Assembly (NCBI GenBank): GCA_963792785.1
Contig: CAWBXO010000004.1
Location: forward strand, 248,001-312,000
DNA from: CAWIMX01 sp963792785
GTDB taxonomy: Bacteria; Acidobacteriota; Vicinamibacteria; Vicinamibacterales; CAVVIG01
Direction: 5' to 3'
DNA: 64,000 nt
How positions within the stretch are numbered: position 1 is the stretch's first letter; the number at the start of each line of letters is the position of its first letter. The translations under genes and the position numbers were made by a program. Under the pieces are notes generated by a model. That model did no database searches, was not told the DNA's origin, and saw only the letters and a program-made list of their open reading frames with translations. Positions 34,414-41,633 of this stretch are shown in pieces.

Positions 34414-34497
34414 GTCGGGTCGGTCGGGTCGGTCAGGTCGGTCGGGTGGGTCGGGTCACGCTGTGGCGCTACCCACCAGACCCACCAGACCCACCAG
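34408..34497. repeat. 9-mer arrays, GGGTCGGTC and ACCCACCAG arms
   Basis: Five 9-mers on the left (34408-34452) and three identical ACCCACCAG units on the right (34471-34497) flank an 18-base spacer; the arms are partly complementary. The amt TAG stop and the convergent PGPGW gene's TAG stop both lie in array units, and the right arm encodes a Ser-Gly-Gly repeat at that protein's C-terminus. Confidence 0.87.
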
Positions 34498-34702
34498 ACC
34501 GGCCCGCGCGATCCGCGAGGCCCCGCGCGGTCCGTTTGAGCCGGTCGAGCAGCCGGCGCGCCCACGCGAAGTGCTCCGCGAGCACGGCGAGGCCGAGCCC
34601 GATCGCCACCCAGCCGGGGCCGGGCGTCACCAGCATGATGACGCCGGCTCCGAGCAGCGCGAAACCGCCGACGAGCGTCAGGAGGTGCCGCGCGCGACCC
34701 AC
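34469..34702 (-). CDS. Small PGPGW-type membrane protein
   Basis: A 77-residue protein with two hydrophobic helices around the conserved LVTPGPGWVAIGLGLAVLA signature of the PGPGW (putative transmembrane) family, followed by FAWARRLLDRLK, also typical. The function is unknown. The C-terminus RSGGSGGSGG is produced by the in-frame 9-mer array (TCTGGTGGG read as Ser-Gly-Gly) and the stop is in the array. It starts six bases after the end of the aldo-keto reductase gene on the same strand. Confidence 0.8.
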   Translation of the reverse strand: MGRARHLLTLVGGFALLGAGVIMLVTPGPGWVAIGLGLAVLAEHFAWARRLLDRLKRTARGLADRAGRSGGSGGSGG

Positions 34703-34708
34703 GCCGCG

Positions 34709-35767
34709 CTACTTGGTCTCGGACGCGGGCACCGACCCGCGGTCGAAGCGGCGCTCCTCGCCGGGCCGGCGATCCGAGGCCAGCTGCTCCATCCACGCCG
34801 GATATTCCGGGGTGAGGCGGCTCGCCTGATCGAGCGCCGCGAGATCCTCGGCCGACAGCGTCAGCTCCACCGCCTTCAGGTTGTCCTCGAGCTGCTCGGG
34901 CTTGCGGGCGCCGATGATCACGGAGCTGACCGCATCCTGCGCCAGCACCCAGGCCAGCGCGACCTGAGCCACGCTGGCGCTCGTCCGGTCGGCCACGACC
35001 TGCATCACGTCGACGATGCCGTAGGCGCGCTCCTTGTCGATCGGGGGGAAGTCGAACGTCGCGCGGCGCCCGGCCGCGTCGGCCGTTGCGCGCGTGAATT
35101 TGCCCGAGAGGAAGCCGCCGGCGAGCGGGCTCCAGACGAGCAGGCCCAGCCCCTGGTCCTTGAGGAGCGGGATCATCTCGCGCTCGAGCTCGCGGCCCGC
35201 GAGCGAGTAGTACGACTGCGTGCAGCGGAAGCGCTCCAGCCCCTGCGCCTTCGAGACCGCGAGCGCTTTCATCAGCTGCCACGCCGGGAGGTTCGAGCAG
35301 CCGACGTAGCGCACCTTGCCGGCGCGCACCAGGTCGTCCATCGCCCTCAGCGTGTCTTCGATGTTGGTCAGCGGATCGGACCGGTGAATCTGATAGAGGT
35401 CGATGTAGTCGGTGCCGAGGCGCTTCAGGCTCGCCTCCACGGACTCCACGATGTGCAGGCGCGAGAGGCCGACGTCGTTCGGCCCCTTGCCGACGCGGCC
35501 GCGGACCTTGGTTGCGAGGACGACGCCGCTCCGGCGCCCGGCGAGGGCCTTCCCGACGAGCGTCTCGGATTCGCCGGCGGAGTAGACATCGGCGGTGTCG
35601 ACGAAATTGATGCCCGCGTCGAGGGCGCGGTGCACGAGGGCGTCCGCGGCCGTCTGATCGAGGCCGCCGATGACCTCCCACATCTGGCCGCGTCCGCCGA
35701 ACGTCATGGTGCCGAGGCACAGCTCGGACACGAAGATTCCGGTATCGGCGAGGGTGCGGTACTTCAT
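34709..35767 (-). CDS. Aldo-keto reductase
   Basis: A 352-residue cytoplasmic AKR. NFVDTADVYSAGESE supplies catalytic Asp and Tyr, VLATKVRG the Lys and DLYQIHRSD the His; the NADPH site is in VSSVIIGARKPEQLEDNL. The start MKYRTLADTGIFVSELCLGTMTFGG is typical of the YajO/perakine-reductase-like group. Substrates are probably aldehydes or ketones but cannot be named. The extra C-terminal tail (about 325-352) is charged. It is divergent from the FHA phosphatase gene and may be co-transcribed with the PGPGW gene. Confidence 0.9.
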   Translation of the reverse strand: MKYRTLADTGIFVSELCLGTMTFGGRGQMWEVIGGLDQTAADALVHRALDAGINFVDTADVYSAGESETLVGKALAGRRSGVVLATKVRGRVGKGPNDVGLSRLHIVESVEASLKRLGTDYIDLYQIHRSDPLTNIEDTLRAMDDLVRAGKVRYVGCSNLPAWQLMKALAVSKAQGLERFRCTQSYYSLAGRELEREMIPLLKDQGLGLLVWSPLAGGFLSGKFTRATADAAGRRATFDFPPIDKERAYGIVDVMQVVADRTSASVAQVALAWVLAQDAVSSVIIGARKPEQLEDNLKAVELTLSAEDLAALDQASRLTPEYPAWMEQLASDRRPGEERRFDRGSVPASETK

Positions 35768-35848
35768 GCCGATCAGTCTACCCTCAGGCGCGGGCCTGCC
35801 GCAGGGCGCCTCGGCCTGCCGGTTCGCTCACGCTATACTTGACGGTCC

Positions 35849-37405
35849 GTGCAGCCCCTCCATCTCGACATTTCGGACGGTTCCGGCCAGCGTCAGGTGG
35901 AACTCGAGAGCTCCCCGGTCACGGTCGGCCGCAGCTCTGAGAGCGACCTGACGATCGCGGACGCCCAGGTCTCGCGCCAGCACGCCCGGTTCGTCTGCGA
36001 CGTGGACGTCTGGACGCTCGAAGACATGGGGTCGCGGTCCGGCACGTTCGTCAACGGGGCGAAGATCGACCGGCACGTGCTCCGGCCGGGCGACCTGGTC
36101 CGCGTCGGGCAGAGCGAGCTGCGCGTGGCCGCCACCGAGACCGGCGGCACGTCGGCGTCGGCCTCGTTCGACTTCCGCCAGCTGAACGCGCTGTTGCGCG
36201 GGCTGCGCGGGCTCGGCTCGTCGAAGGTGCTCGACGAAGTGCTCGCGCTCGTGCTCGACAGCGCGCTCGAGCTGACCGGCGCCGAGCGCGGCTTCGTCCT
36301 GCTCGCCGACGAGCACGACCGGCTGCTGCCGGCGATCGCGCGCGCGCAGGGCGGGATCACCCTCGGCACGGCGCAGACCAGCGGCCGGATCCCGGAGGAA
36401 GTGTTCGCGACCGGCCGCGACAAGATCGTGACCGACCTGCTCGACGAATCGTACGCGGCGCATCACGCGGGCACCGTCGCGCTCGGCATCCGCCACGTCA
36501 TGTGCACGCCGCTCAACGCCGTCCAGTTCGGGGGCGAATCGGCTCGTGAGCGCATCGGCGTCCTTTATCTCGACAGCCGCGAGCGCGGCTACCTGCAGCA
36601 CGCCACGGCGCTGCACGTCCTGGCGGCGGAAGCGGCCGTCGTGATCGAGAACGCCCGCCTCTACAACCGCGTGCTCCAGAAGGAACGCGAGGAGAACGAG
36701 CTGCAGGTGGCGGCCCGGATTCAACAGGCGCTGCTCCCGCCGCCGACGTTCGAGACGGCGCGCGTGGAGCTGGCCGCCGCGTCGGTGCCGTGCCGGTCGG
36801 TGGGCGGCGACCTGTTCGAGTACGTGGCGCTCACGGGCGAGGGCCTCAGCTTCGCCATTGCCGACGTCGCCGGCAAGGGCACATCGGCCGCCCTGCTGGC
36901 GGCCGTGGTGCAGGGCCTGCTCGCCGGCGAGGTCGACTCGGACCGCGCGCCGGCCGACGTGATCACGCGCGTGAACGCGGCCCTGTGCCGCCGCAGCATC
37001 GAGGCGCGCTTCGTCACGAGCTTCTACGGGCACGTCGCCAGCGACGGCACGCTGCGCTACTGCAACGCCGGCCACAACGCGCCGTTCCTCGTCTCCGCGG
37101 GCGCGGTCGTGCGCCTCGAGGCGACCGGCTGCCCCCTCGGGCTCTTCGATGCGGTGCCGTACGAGGGCGCCGAGACGCGCTTCAGCCCCGGCGATCTCCT
37201 CGTGCTCTTCAGCGACGGCGTCACCGAGGCGGTCAACCCCGCGGGCGACGAGTTCGGGGACGATCGGCTGGCGGCCTGCCTCGAGCGCGTGAAGGACAAG
37301 AACGCCAGGATCGTGCTCCAGGCCGTCCAGGACGCCGTCCGCTCGTTCTGCGGCACCGAGCCGGCGCGCGACGACGTGACGGTGATGGCGCTGCGCGCCC
37401 GCTAA
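35849..37405 (+). CDS. FHA-GAF-SpoIIE phosphatase
   Basis: A 518-residue soluble signalling protein with a GTG start. An FHA domain (1-95; VGRSSESDLTIADAQVSRQHARF and GSRSGTFVNGAKI) binds phosphothreonine. A GAF-like domain (about 115-275) follows, and then an RsbU/SpoIIE phosphatase domain with CRSVGGDLFEYV, IADVAGKGTSAALLAAV, SDGVTEAVNPAGDEFGDDRL and ARDDVTVMAL, which keeps the metal-binding Asp residues. It may couple Ser/Thr-kinase signals to anti-sigma-antagonist control. A candidate -10 (TATACT) lies 14 bases before the start. It ends convergently, overlapping the ICMT gene by four bases. Confidence 0.9.
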   Translation: MQPLHLDISDGSGQRQVELESSPVTVGRSSESDLTIADAQVSRQHARFVCDVDVWTLEDMGSRSGTFVNGAKIDRHVLRPGDLVRVGQSELRVAATETGGTSASASFDFRQLNALLRGLRGLGSSKVLDEVLALVLDSALELTGAERGFVLLADEHDRLLPAIARAQGGITLGTAQTSGRIPEEVFATGRDKIVTDLLDESYAAHHAGTVALGIRHVMCTPLNAVQFGGESARERIGVLYLDSRERGYLQHATALHVLAAEAAVVIENARLYNRVLQKEREENELQVAARIQQALLPPPTFETARVELAAASVPCRSVGGDLFEYVALTGEGLSFAIADVAGKGTSAALLAAVVQGLLAGEVDSDRAPADVITRVNAALCRRSIEARFVTSFYGHVASDGTLRYCNAGHNAPFLVSAGAVVRLEATGCPLGLFDAVPYEGAETRFSPGDLLVLFSDGVTEAVNPAGDEFGDDRLAACLERVKDKNARIVLQAVQDAVRSFCGTEPARDDVTVMALRAR

Positions 37406-37908
37406 CGCGCGCGCAGCCGCCGTGACGCCAGCGCGGCGTTCTCCGCGCGAACCCGCCACGCCAGCAGCGCCAGGTTGGCGGCGCCGAACATCACGGCCGT
37501 CCAGACCTGGCCGAACACCAGCGGCAGGATCGCGATCTCCAGCGCCACGACGATGTAGTTGGGGTGGCGCAGATACCTGTAGGGACCGCGTCGCACGAGC
37601 GGCGCCTCGGCCATCGTGATGACCCGCGTGGTCCAGAACGGTCCGAGCGTCGCGATGATCCAGAGCCGGAGCGGCTGCAGGCACACGTATACGGCCAGCG
37701 GAATCGCGTGCACCACCGGATCCGAGACGAGGCCTACCGCGATCGCCGCCAGCCACGCGGCGTGCAGCGCGACCATCAGCGGGTAGTGGCCGCGTCCCAC
37801 CTCGATGCCCCCCGCCCGGCGCAGCGCGGCGGTATTGTGCGACGCGTACGCCACCTCGACCAGGCGCTGCAGCAGCACCACCGCCAGGATGCCCCACGCC
37901 AGCATCAC
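37402..37908 (-). CDS. ICMT-type membrane methyltransferase of PKS cluster (SrsB-like)
   Basis: A 168-residue protein with four or five helices and the isoprenylcysteine-carboxyl-methyltransferase signature RGPYRYLRHPNYIVVALEI. In Streptomyces srsB and Bacillus ypbQ/bpsB, proteins of this type methylate phenolic lipids or alkylpyrones made by a neighbouring type III PKS. Here it overlaps the PKS gene by four bases, so the same role is strongly suggested. Methyl donor binding is expected in the His-Pro-Asn region. Confidence 0.85.
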   Translation of the reverse strand: MMLAWGILAVVLLQRLVEVAYASHNTAALRRAGGIEVGRGHYPLMVALHAAWLAAIAVGLVSDPVVHAIPLAVYVCLQPLRLWIIATLGPFWTTRVITMAEAPLVRRGPYRYLRHPNYIVVALEIAILPLVFGQVWTAVMFGAANLALLAWRVRAENAALASRRLRAR

Positions 37909-38984
37909 GCGCCGTCGCGCCAGCCGAGCAGCAGCAGCTCGGCGCTGAAGCCGGGACCGAACGCCGCCGCCAGGCCGTGCTCCCCCTCCCGCATCCCGCC
38001 CGCCGCGAGCCAGGCGTCGAGCACGAACAGGATCGTCGCGCTCGACAGGTTGCCGTAGCGGCCGAGCACGTCCCAGGCGTGCGCCGTGTCACGCCGGGAG
38101 AGGCCGAGCTCCTCCTGGACGTACGCGAGGAGCTTCTGCCCGCCCGGATGCAGCAGGAACGCCGACAGATCGCCGACGCGGAGGCTCGATCGTTCCAGAA
38201 ACGCGTCGGCGAGGCCCCGGATCCGCTCGCGGATCATCTGCGGCACGTCCTTCGACAGCACGATGTGAAAGCCGCTGTCGCGCAGGTCGAACCCCATGGC
38301 CTCGAGCGAGTCGGGAAACGTGTACGTGTCGGCGTCGAGGATGCAGGGCCCGGGCGCGGGCCGTCCCGTCACGACGGCCGCCGCCGCGCCGTCGCCGAAC
38401 AGGACGCAGGAAATCAGGTTGGCCTGCGACAGGTCGCCGCGCTGGAACGTGAGCGTCGGCAGCTCGACCGCCAGGACCAGCACGTTCGCGCCCGGCCACG
38501 CCCGGATGAAGTCCGCCGCGCGCGCGAGCGCCATCGCGCCGGCGGCGCACCCGAGCTCCGTGATCGGGAGGCGCCGCACGTTCGAGCGAAACCCCATCAG
38601 CGTGATCAGGTGCGCATCGAGCGACGGGATCATGAAGCCGGTGCAGGAGACCGTGATGATGAGATCGATCGCGTCGGGCGACAAGCCGGCCTTGCCGAGC
38701 GCGCAGTCGGCCGCGCGGCGGCCGAGGGCCACCGCGTGCTCCTGGTATTCGGCGCTGAGCCGAGAGAGCGGCCGCGGCTGCACGAGGTAGTCCACCGGGA
38801 AGATCGAGTGCCGCTGATGGACCTCCGCGTGGTCGATCACGGTCATGATCGCGTCGAGCCGGCGCTCCCCCACGTCGAACACGCGCCGCATGTAGGTCTT
38901 CACCTCCTCGCGCGCGAGCACGTGGGGCGGCACGACCGTCGCGGTGCTGGCGATGGTGGCGGTTGCGCGGGAATCGGTGGTCAT
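37905..38984 (-). CDS. Type III polyketide synthase (SrsA/BpsA-like)
   Basis: A 359-residue chalcone-synthase-fold enzyme. The catalytic triad is C146 in ITELGCAAGAMALA, H279 in FLLHPGGQK and N312 in GNLSSAT. TVSCTGFMIPSLDAHLI and GDGAAAAVV are further family marks. Such bacterial enzymes extend fatty-acyl starters with malonyl units to alkylresorcinols or alkylpyrones. It lies between an FAD oxidoreductase and an ICMT-type methyltransferase, each overlapping by four bases, as in srsABC. The product length and ring type cannot be read from the sequence. Confidence 0.92.
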   Translation of the reverse strand: MTTDSRATATIASTATVVPPHVLAREEVKTYMRRVFDVGERRLDAIMTVIDHAEVHQRHSIFPVDYLVQPRPLSRLSAEYQEHAVALGRRAADCALGKAGLSPDAIDLIITVSCTGFMIPSLDAHLITLMGFRSNVRRLPITELGCAAGAMALARAADFIRAWPGANVLVLAVELPTLTFQRGDLSQANLISCVLFGDGAAAAVVTGRPAPGPCILDADTYTFPDSLEAMGFDLRDSGFHIVLSKDVPQMIRERIRGLADAFLERSSLRVGDLSAFLLHPGGQKLLAYVQEELGLSRRDTAHAWDVLGRYGNLSSATILFVLDAWLAAGGMREGEHGLAAAFGPGFSAELLLLGWRDGA

Positions 38985-40162
38985 GAGGAACGCTCCTTCA
39001 GGTCGGCGCCGTCGCAGTCGCCGGCGGCGGCCACCAGCGCGCGCACGAGGGACGGCACGAGGGACGCCGCGCCGGCGGCGCCGGCGAGCGCCAGCGGGGA
39101 ATCCACGAGCCGCCGAAGCAGGCGGTTGAGCCGCCATTTGCCGGCGAAGGCCGCGCGCCGCCGCCGCGCCAGCTCGGCCGGCGCGCCCGCGCCACCGGCC
39201 GCCAGCGCCTCGATCGCGACCGAGGCCGCGAGCTCGGCGCCCTCGATGGCGAACCGGAGGCCATCGCCGGTGATCGGATCGATGAACCCGGCCGCGTCGC
39301 CGGCGAGCAGCAGACCGGGCACGCCGGCCGCGAGCGCGTCGACCGCCAGGGGCCCGAGCACCGCCGGCCGCGTCGCCAGCCTCGCGCGCGCGAAGCGATC
39401 GGCGAGCATCGGATCGATCGCGATGGCGTGGCGCAGGGCCTGTTCGGCGCCGCCGGCGCGCTGCAGCAGGGCCGCGGGCGCGACCAGGCAGGCGTTCACG
39501 AGCCCGTCCGGCATCGGGGCAATCCCGAGGTAGTGTCCCGCGCGCACGTGCATCTCGCCGACGGTCGAAGCGCCGACCACGCCCTCGAAGTATCCGCCGA
39601 CGGCCCAGCGCGCCGGACGCGGCGGCGGGCACGCGAGCCCGAGCGCCGACGCGAGGACCGATCGCCGGCCGTCGGCGGCAATCGTCACGCGCGCCTCAAT
39701 CGGCGCGTCGCGGCCCTCGCGCGATCGGACGACGAGGCCGCGGACCCGGGGCGTCGGCTGGGATGCATCGAGCAAGGGCCGGCGCACGGCGACGCCGTCC
39801 TCGACCTGGACGCCCGCCCGCGTCGCCTGGTCGAGCAGCCATTGGTCGAGCTCCCTGCGCGGCAGCACGCGCCCGCGCAGGCCGCGAGGGTAGCGCCCGT
39901 CCACGACGGCGCCGAGCGGGCCGGTCACGCGCATGCCCTCGATTGGAAGGCTCGCAAGGCTCGACGGGCCCGCGCCGGCCCACGCGCCGGGATACAGGCG
40001 ATCGAGGCGGGCGACCGTCCCCGGGTTGAGGCTGTCGCCGCAGAGCTTCTCGCGGGGAAAACGGGCGCGATCGACCAGCAGGACGCGCGCGCCCGCGCGC
40101 GCGAGCAGCGTGGCGGCCACGCTGCCGGCCGGACCGGCGCCGGCGACGATCGCATCCCACAT
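38981..40162 (-). CDS. FAD-dependent oxidoreductase of PKS cluster (SrsC-like)
   Basis: A 393-residue flavoprotein of the geranylgeranyl-reductase/hydroxylase group. The N-terminal Rossmann motif AIVAGAGPAGSVAATLLARAG is followed by VDRARFPREKLCGDSLNPG, a substrate-side Cys region found in this group, and the second FAD motif PGLLLAGDAAGFIDPITGDGL. It is the first gene of the three-gene PKS operon. In srsABC the flavoprotein hydroxylates the resorcinol ring to a quinone; reduction of side-chain double bonds is the alternative. It is divergent from the dehalogenase gene. Confidence 0.88.
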   Translation of the reverse strand: MWDAIVAGAGPAGSVAATLLARAGARVLLVDRARFPREKLCGDSLNPGTVARLDRLYPGAWAGAGPSSLASLPIEGMRVTGPLGAVVDGRYPRGLRGRVLPRRELDQWLLDQATRAGVQVEDGVAVRRPLLDASQPTPRVRGLVVRSREGRDAPIEARVTIAADGRRSVLASALGLACPPPRPARWAVGGYFEGVVGASTVGEMHVRAGHYLGIAPMPDGLVNACLVAPAALLQRAGGAEQALRHAIAIDPMLADRFARARLATRPAVLGPLAVDALAAGVPGLLLAGDAAGFIDPITGDGLRFAIEGAELAASVAIEALAAGGAGAPAELARRRRAAFAGKWRLNRLLRRLVDSPLALAGAAGAASLVPSLVRALVAAAGDCDGADLKERSS

Positions 40163-40203
40163 CAGCTCAATCCGCGCGAAACCGGGTTACGATCGGGACG
40201 ATC

Positions 40204-40878
40204 GTGTCCCGCATCCTCGTCTTCGACGTCAACGAGACGCTCCTGAATGTCGCCGCGCTCGAGCCGCACTTCGCAAAAGCGTTCGGCGACCCCGGTGCGG
40301 CGCGCGAATGGTTCTCGACCCTGCTGCTCTATTCCGAGGTGGCCACGCTCGCCGGTCCGTACGAGGACTTCGCGGCCATCGGCGGCGCCGCGCTTGACAT
40401 GGTGGCGGAGGCGCGCGGCTGCGCGATCGCGCCGGGCGGTCGCAGCGCCATTCTGGCCGCCATGCGCGCGCTGCCCCCGCACCCCGACGCCGAACCCGCG
40501 CTCCGCCGCCTGCAGGGCGCCGGGTTCCGCCTCGTCGCCCTGACCAACTCGCCGCCGGCCACGGCCGACGCGCAACTCCGGCACGCGAACCTCTCGTATT
40601 TCTTCGAGCGCACGTTCACGGTCGACGCGGTCCGGCGCTTCAAGCCCGCGCCGGAGCCGTACCACCACGTCGCCGACACGCTCGGCGTGCCGATCGGCGG
40701 CCTCCGGATGATCGCCGCGCACGCCTGGGACATCGCCGGCGCCCTGCGTGCCGGCTGCGCCGGCGCCTTCGTCGCCCGACCAGGCAAGGTGCTCTACCCC
40801 CTCGGCCCGCAACCCGATATCGTCGGTCCCGACCTGCAGGCCGTCGCCGAACGCATTGTCACGATGGACGCGCCCTGA
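40204..40878 (+). CDS. HAD-superfamily type II 2-haloacid dehalogenase-like hydrolase
   Basis: A 224-residue HAD hydrolase with a GTG start. The nucleophile is D8 in ILVFDVNETLLNV; motif II is LVALTNSPP, motif III Lys is in RRFKPAPEPYHHV and motif IV is MIAAHAWDIAGALRAG. The sequence AHAWDI instead of GD-x4-D is the mark of L-2-haloacid dehalogenases. It may hydrolyse haloacids or similar small acids. It stands alone between the PKS operon and the nickel-transporter-like gene. Confidence 0.88.
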   Translation: MSRILVFDVNETLLNVAALEPHFAKAFGDPGAAREWFSTLLLYSEVATLAGPYEDFAAIGGAALDMVAEARGCAIAPGGRSAILAAMRALPPHPDAEPALRRLQGAGFRLVALTNSPPATADAQLRHANLSYFFERTFTVDAVRRFKPAPEPYHHVADTLGVPIGGLRMIAAHAWDIAGALRAGCAGAFVARPGKVLYPLGPQPDIVGPDLQAVAERIVTMDAP

Positions 40879-40895
40879 ACCGGACGACGCGATCG

Positions 40896-41588
40896 CTATC
40901 TCAGCAAGCTTCCGCCGACCACCCAGAACCCGATGCCGATCGTGCTGACGCCGACCACGAGGTCGACCATCGCGTACATCCGGTTGAGCCGGCGGACCGA
41001 GAACTCGAGCGGCACGGCAATCACGGCCGAGAGCGCGGCCATGCCGGCGATCGAGCCAATCCCGAACAGCACGATGTAGACCAGGCCGAGCCACGCCGAG
41101 CCGATCGCCTCGACGGCGAGGAGCACGAGCGCGGCCAATCCCGCCAGGCCGTGGACCATGCCGACCACGAGCGCGCGCCCGTGCGAATGCGCGTGCTCGT
41201 GGCGGGCGGGATCGTGGATTTCGCCGGGCGCGTGGCTGTGCGCGTGGAGGTGCACGTGGCCGTCGGCGTGGCCGTGGACGTGCACGTGGATGCGCTTGCG
41301 ACGCATGCGCCAGAGCACTTCGCCGCCGAGTGCCAGGAGCATCACGCCGACACCGGCCTCGAGCGCGCGGTTCAGGCTCTCGGGAACCCGGAGGTTGAGG
41401 AGGAGGAACACGCCGCCGAACGCGAGCAGGGAGAGCGTGTGGCCCATCCCCCAGACCGCGCCGCGCACGATAGTGGCGCGGCGGCGCCCGGACCCGCCGG
41501 CGGCGAGGCTGGCCACGGCCGCCAGGTGATCGGCTTCGAGCGCGTGGCGCATGCCCATCAGGAAGCCGAGAAGCAGAACGGACTTCAT
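40896..41588 (-). CDS. Nickel/cobalt transporter-like membrane protein (UreH/RcnA type)
   Basis: A 230-residue protein with about six helices. The N-terminal GMRHALEADHLAAV (H15, D20, H21) is the metal-binding H-x4-D-H motif of NiCoT transporters. A cytosolic or periplasmic loop (about 98-138) contains more than a dozen His residues (HVHVHGHADGHVHLHAHSHA). The family handles Ni or Co; the His-rich loop may buffer the metal or favour export, as in RcnA. No urease or hydrogenase gene is in the window. It is convergent with the dehalogenase gene. Confidence 0.82.
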   Translation of the reverse strand: MKSVLLLGFLMGMRHALEADHLAAVASLAAGGSGRRRATIVRGAVWGMGHTLSLLAFGGVFLLLNLRVPESLNRALEAGVGVMLLALGGEVLWRMRRKRIHVHVHGHADGHVHLHAHSHAPGEIHDPARHEHAHSHGRALVVGMVHGLAGLAALVLLAVEAIGSAWLGLVYIVLFGIGSIAGMAALSAVIAVPLEFSVRRLNRMYAMVDLVVGVSTIGIGFWVVGGSLLR

Positions 41589-41633
41589 CGTCCGCTCATG
41601 GTAGCACCAGGACGCGATGGCTCCAGGACGATC

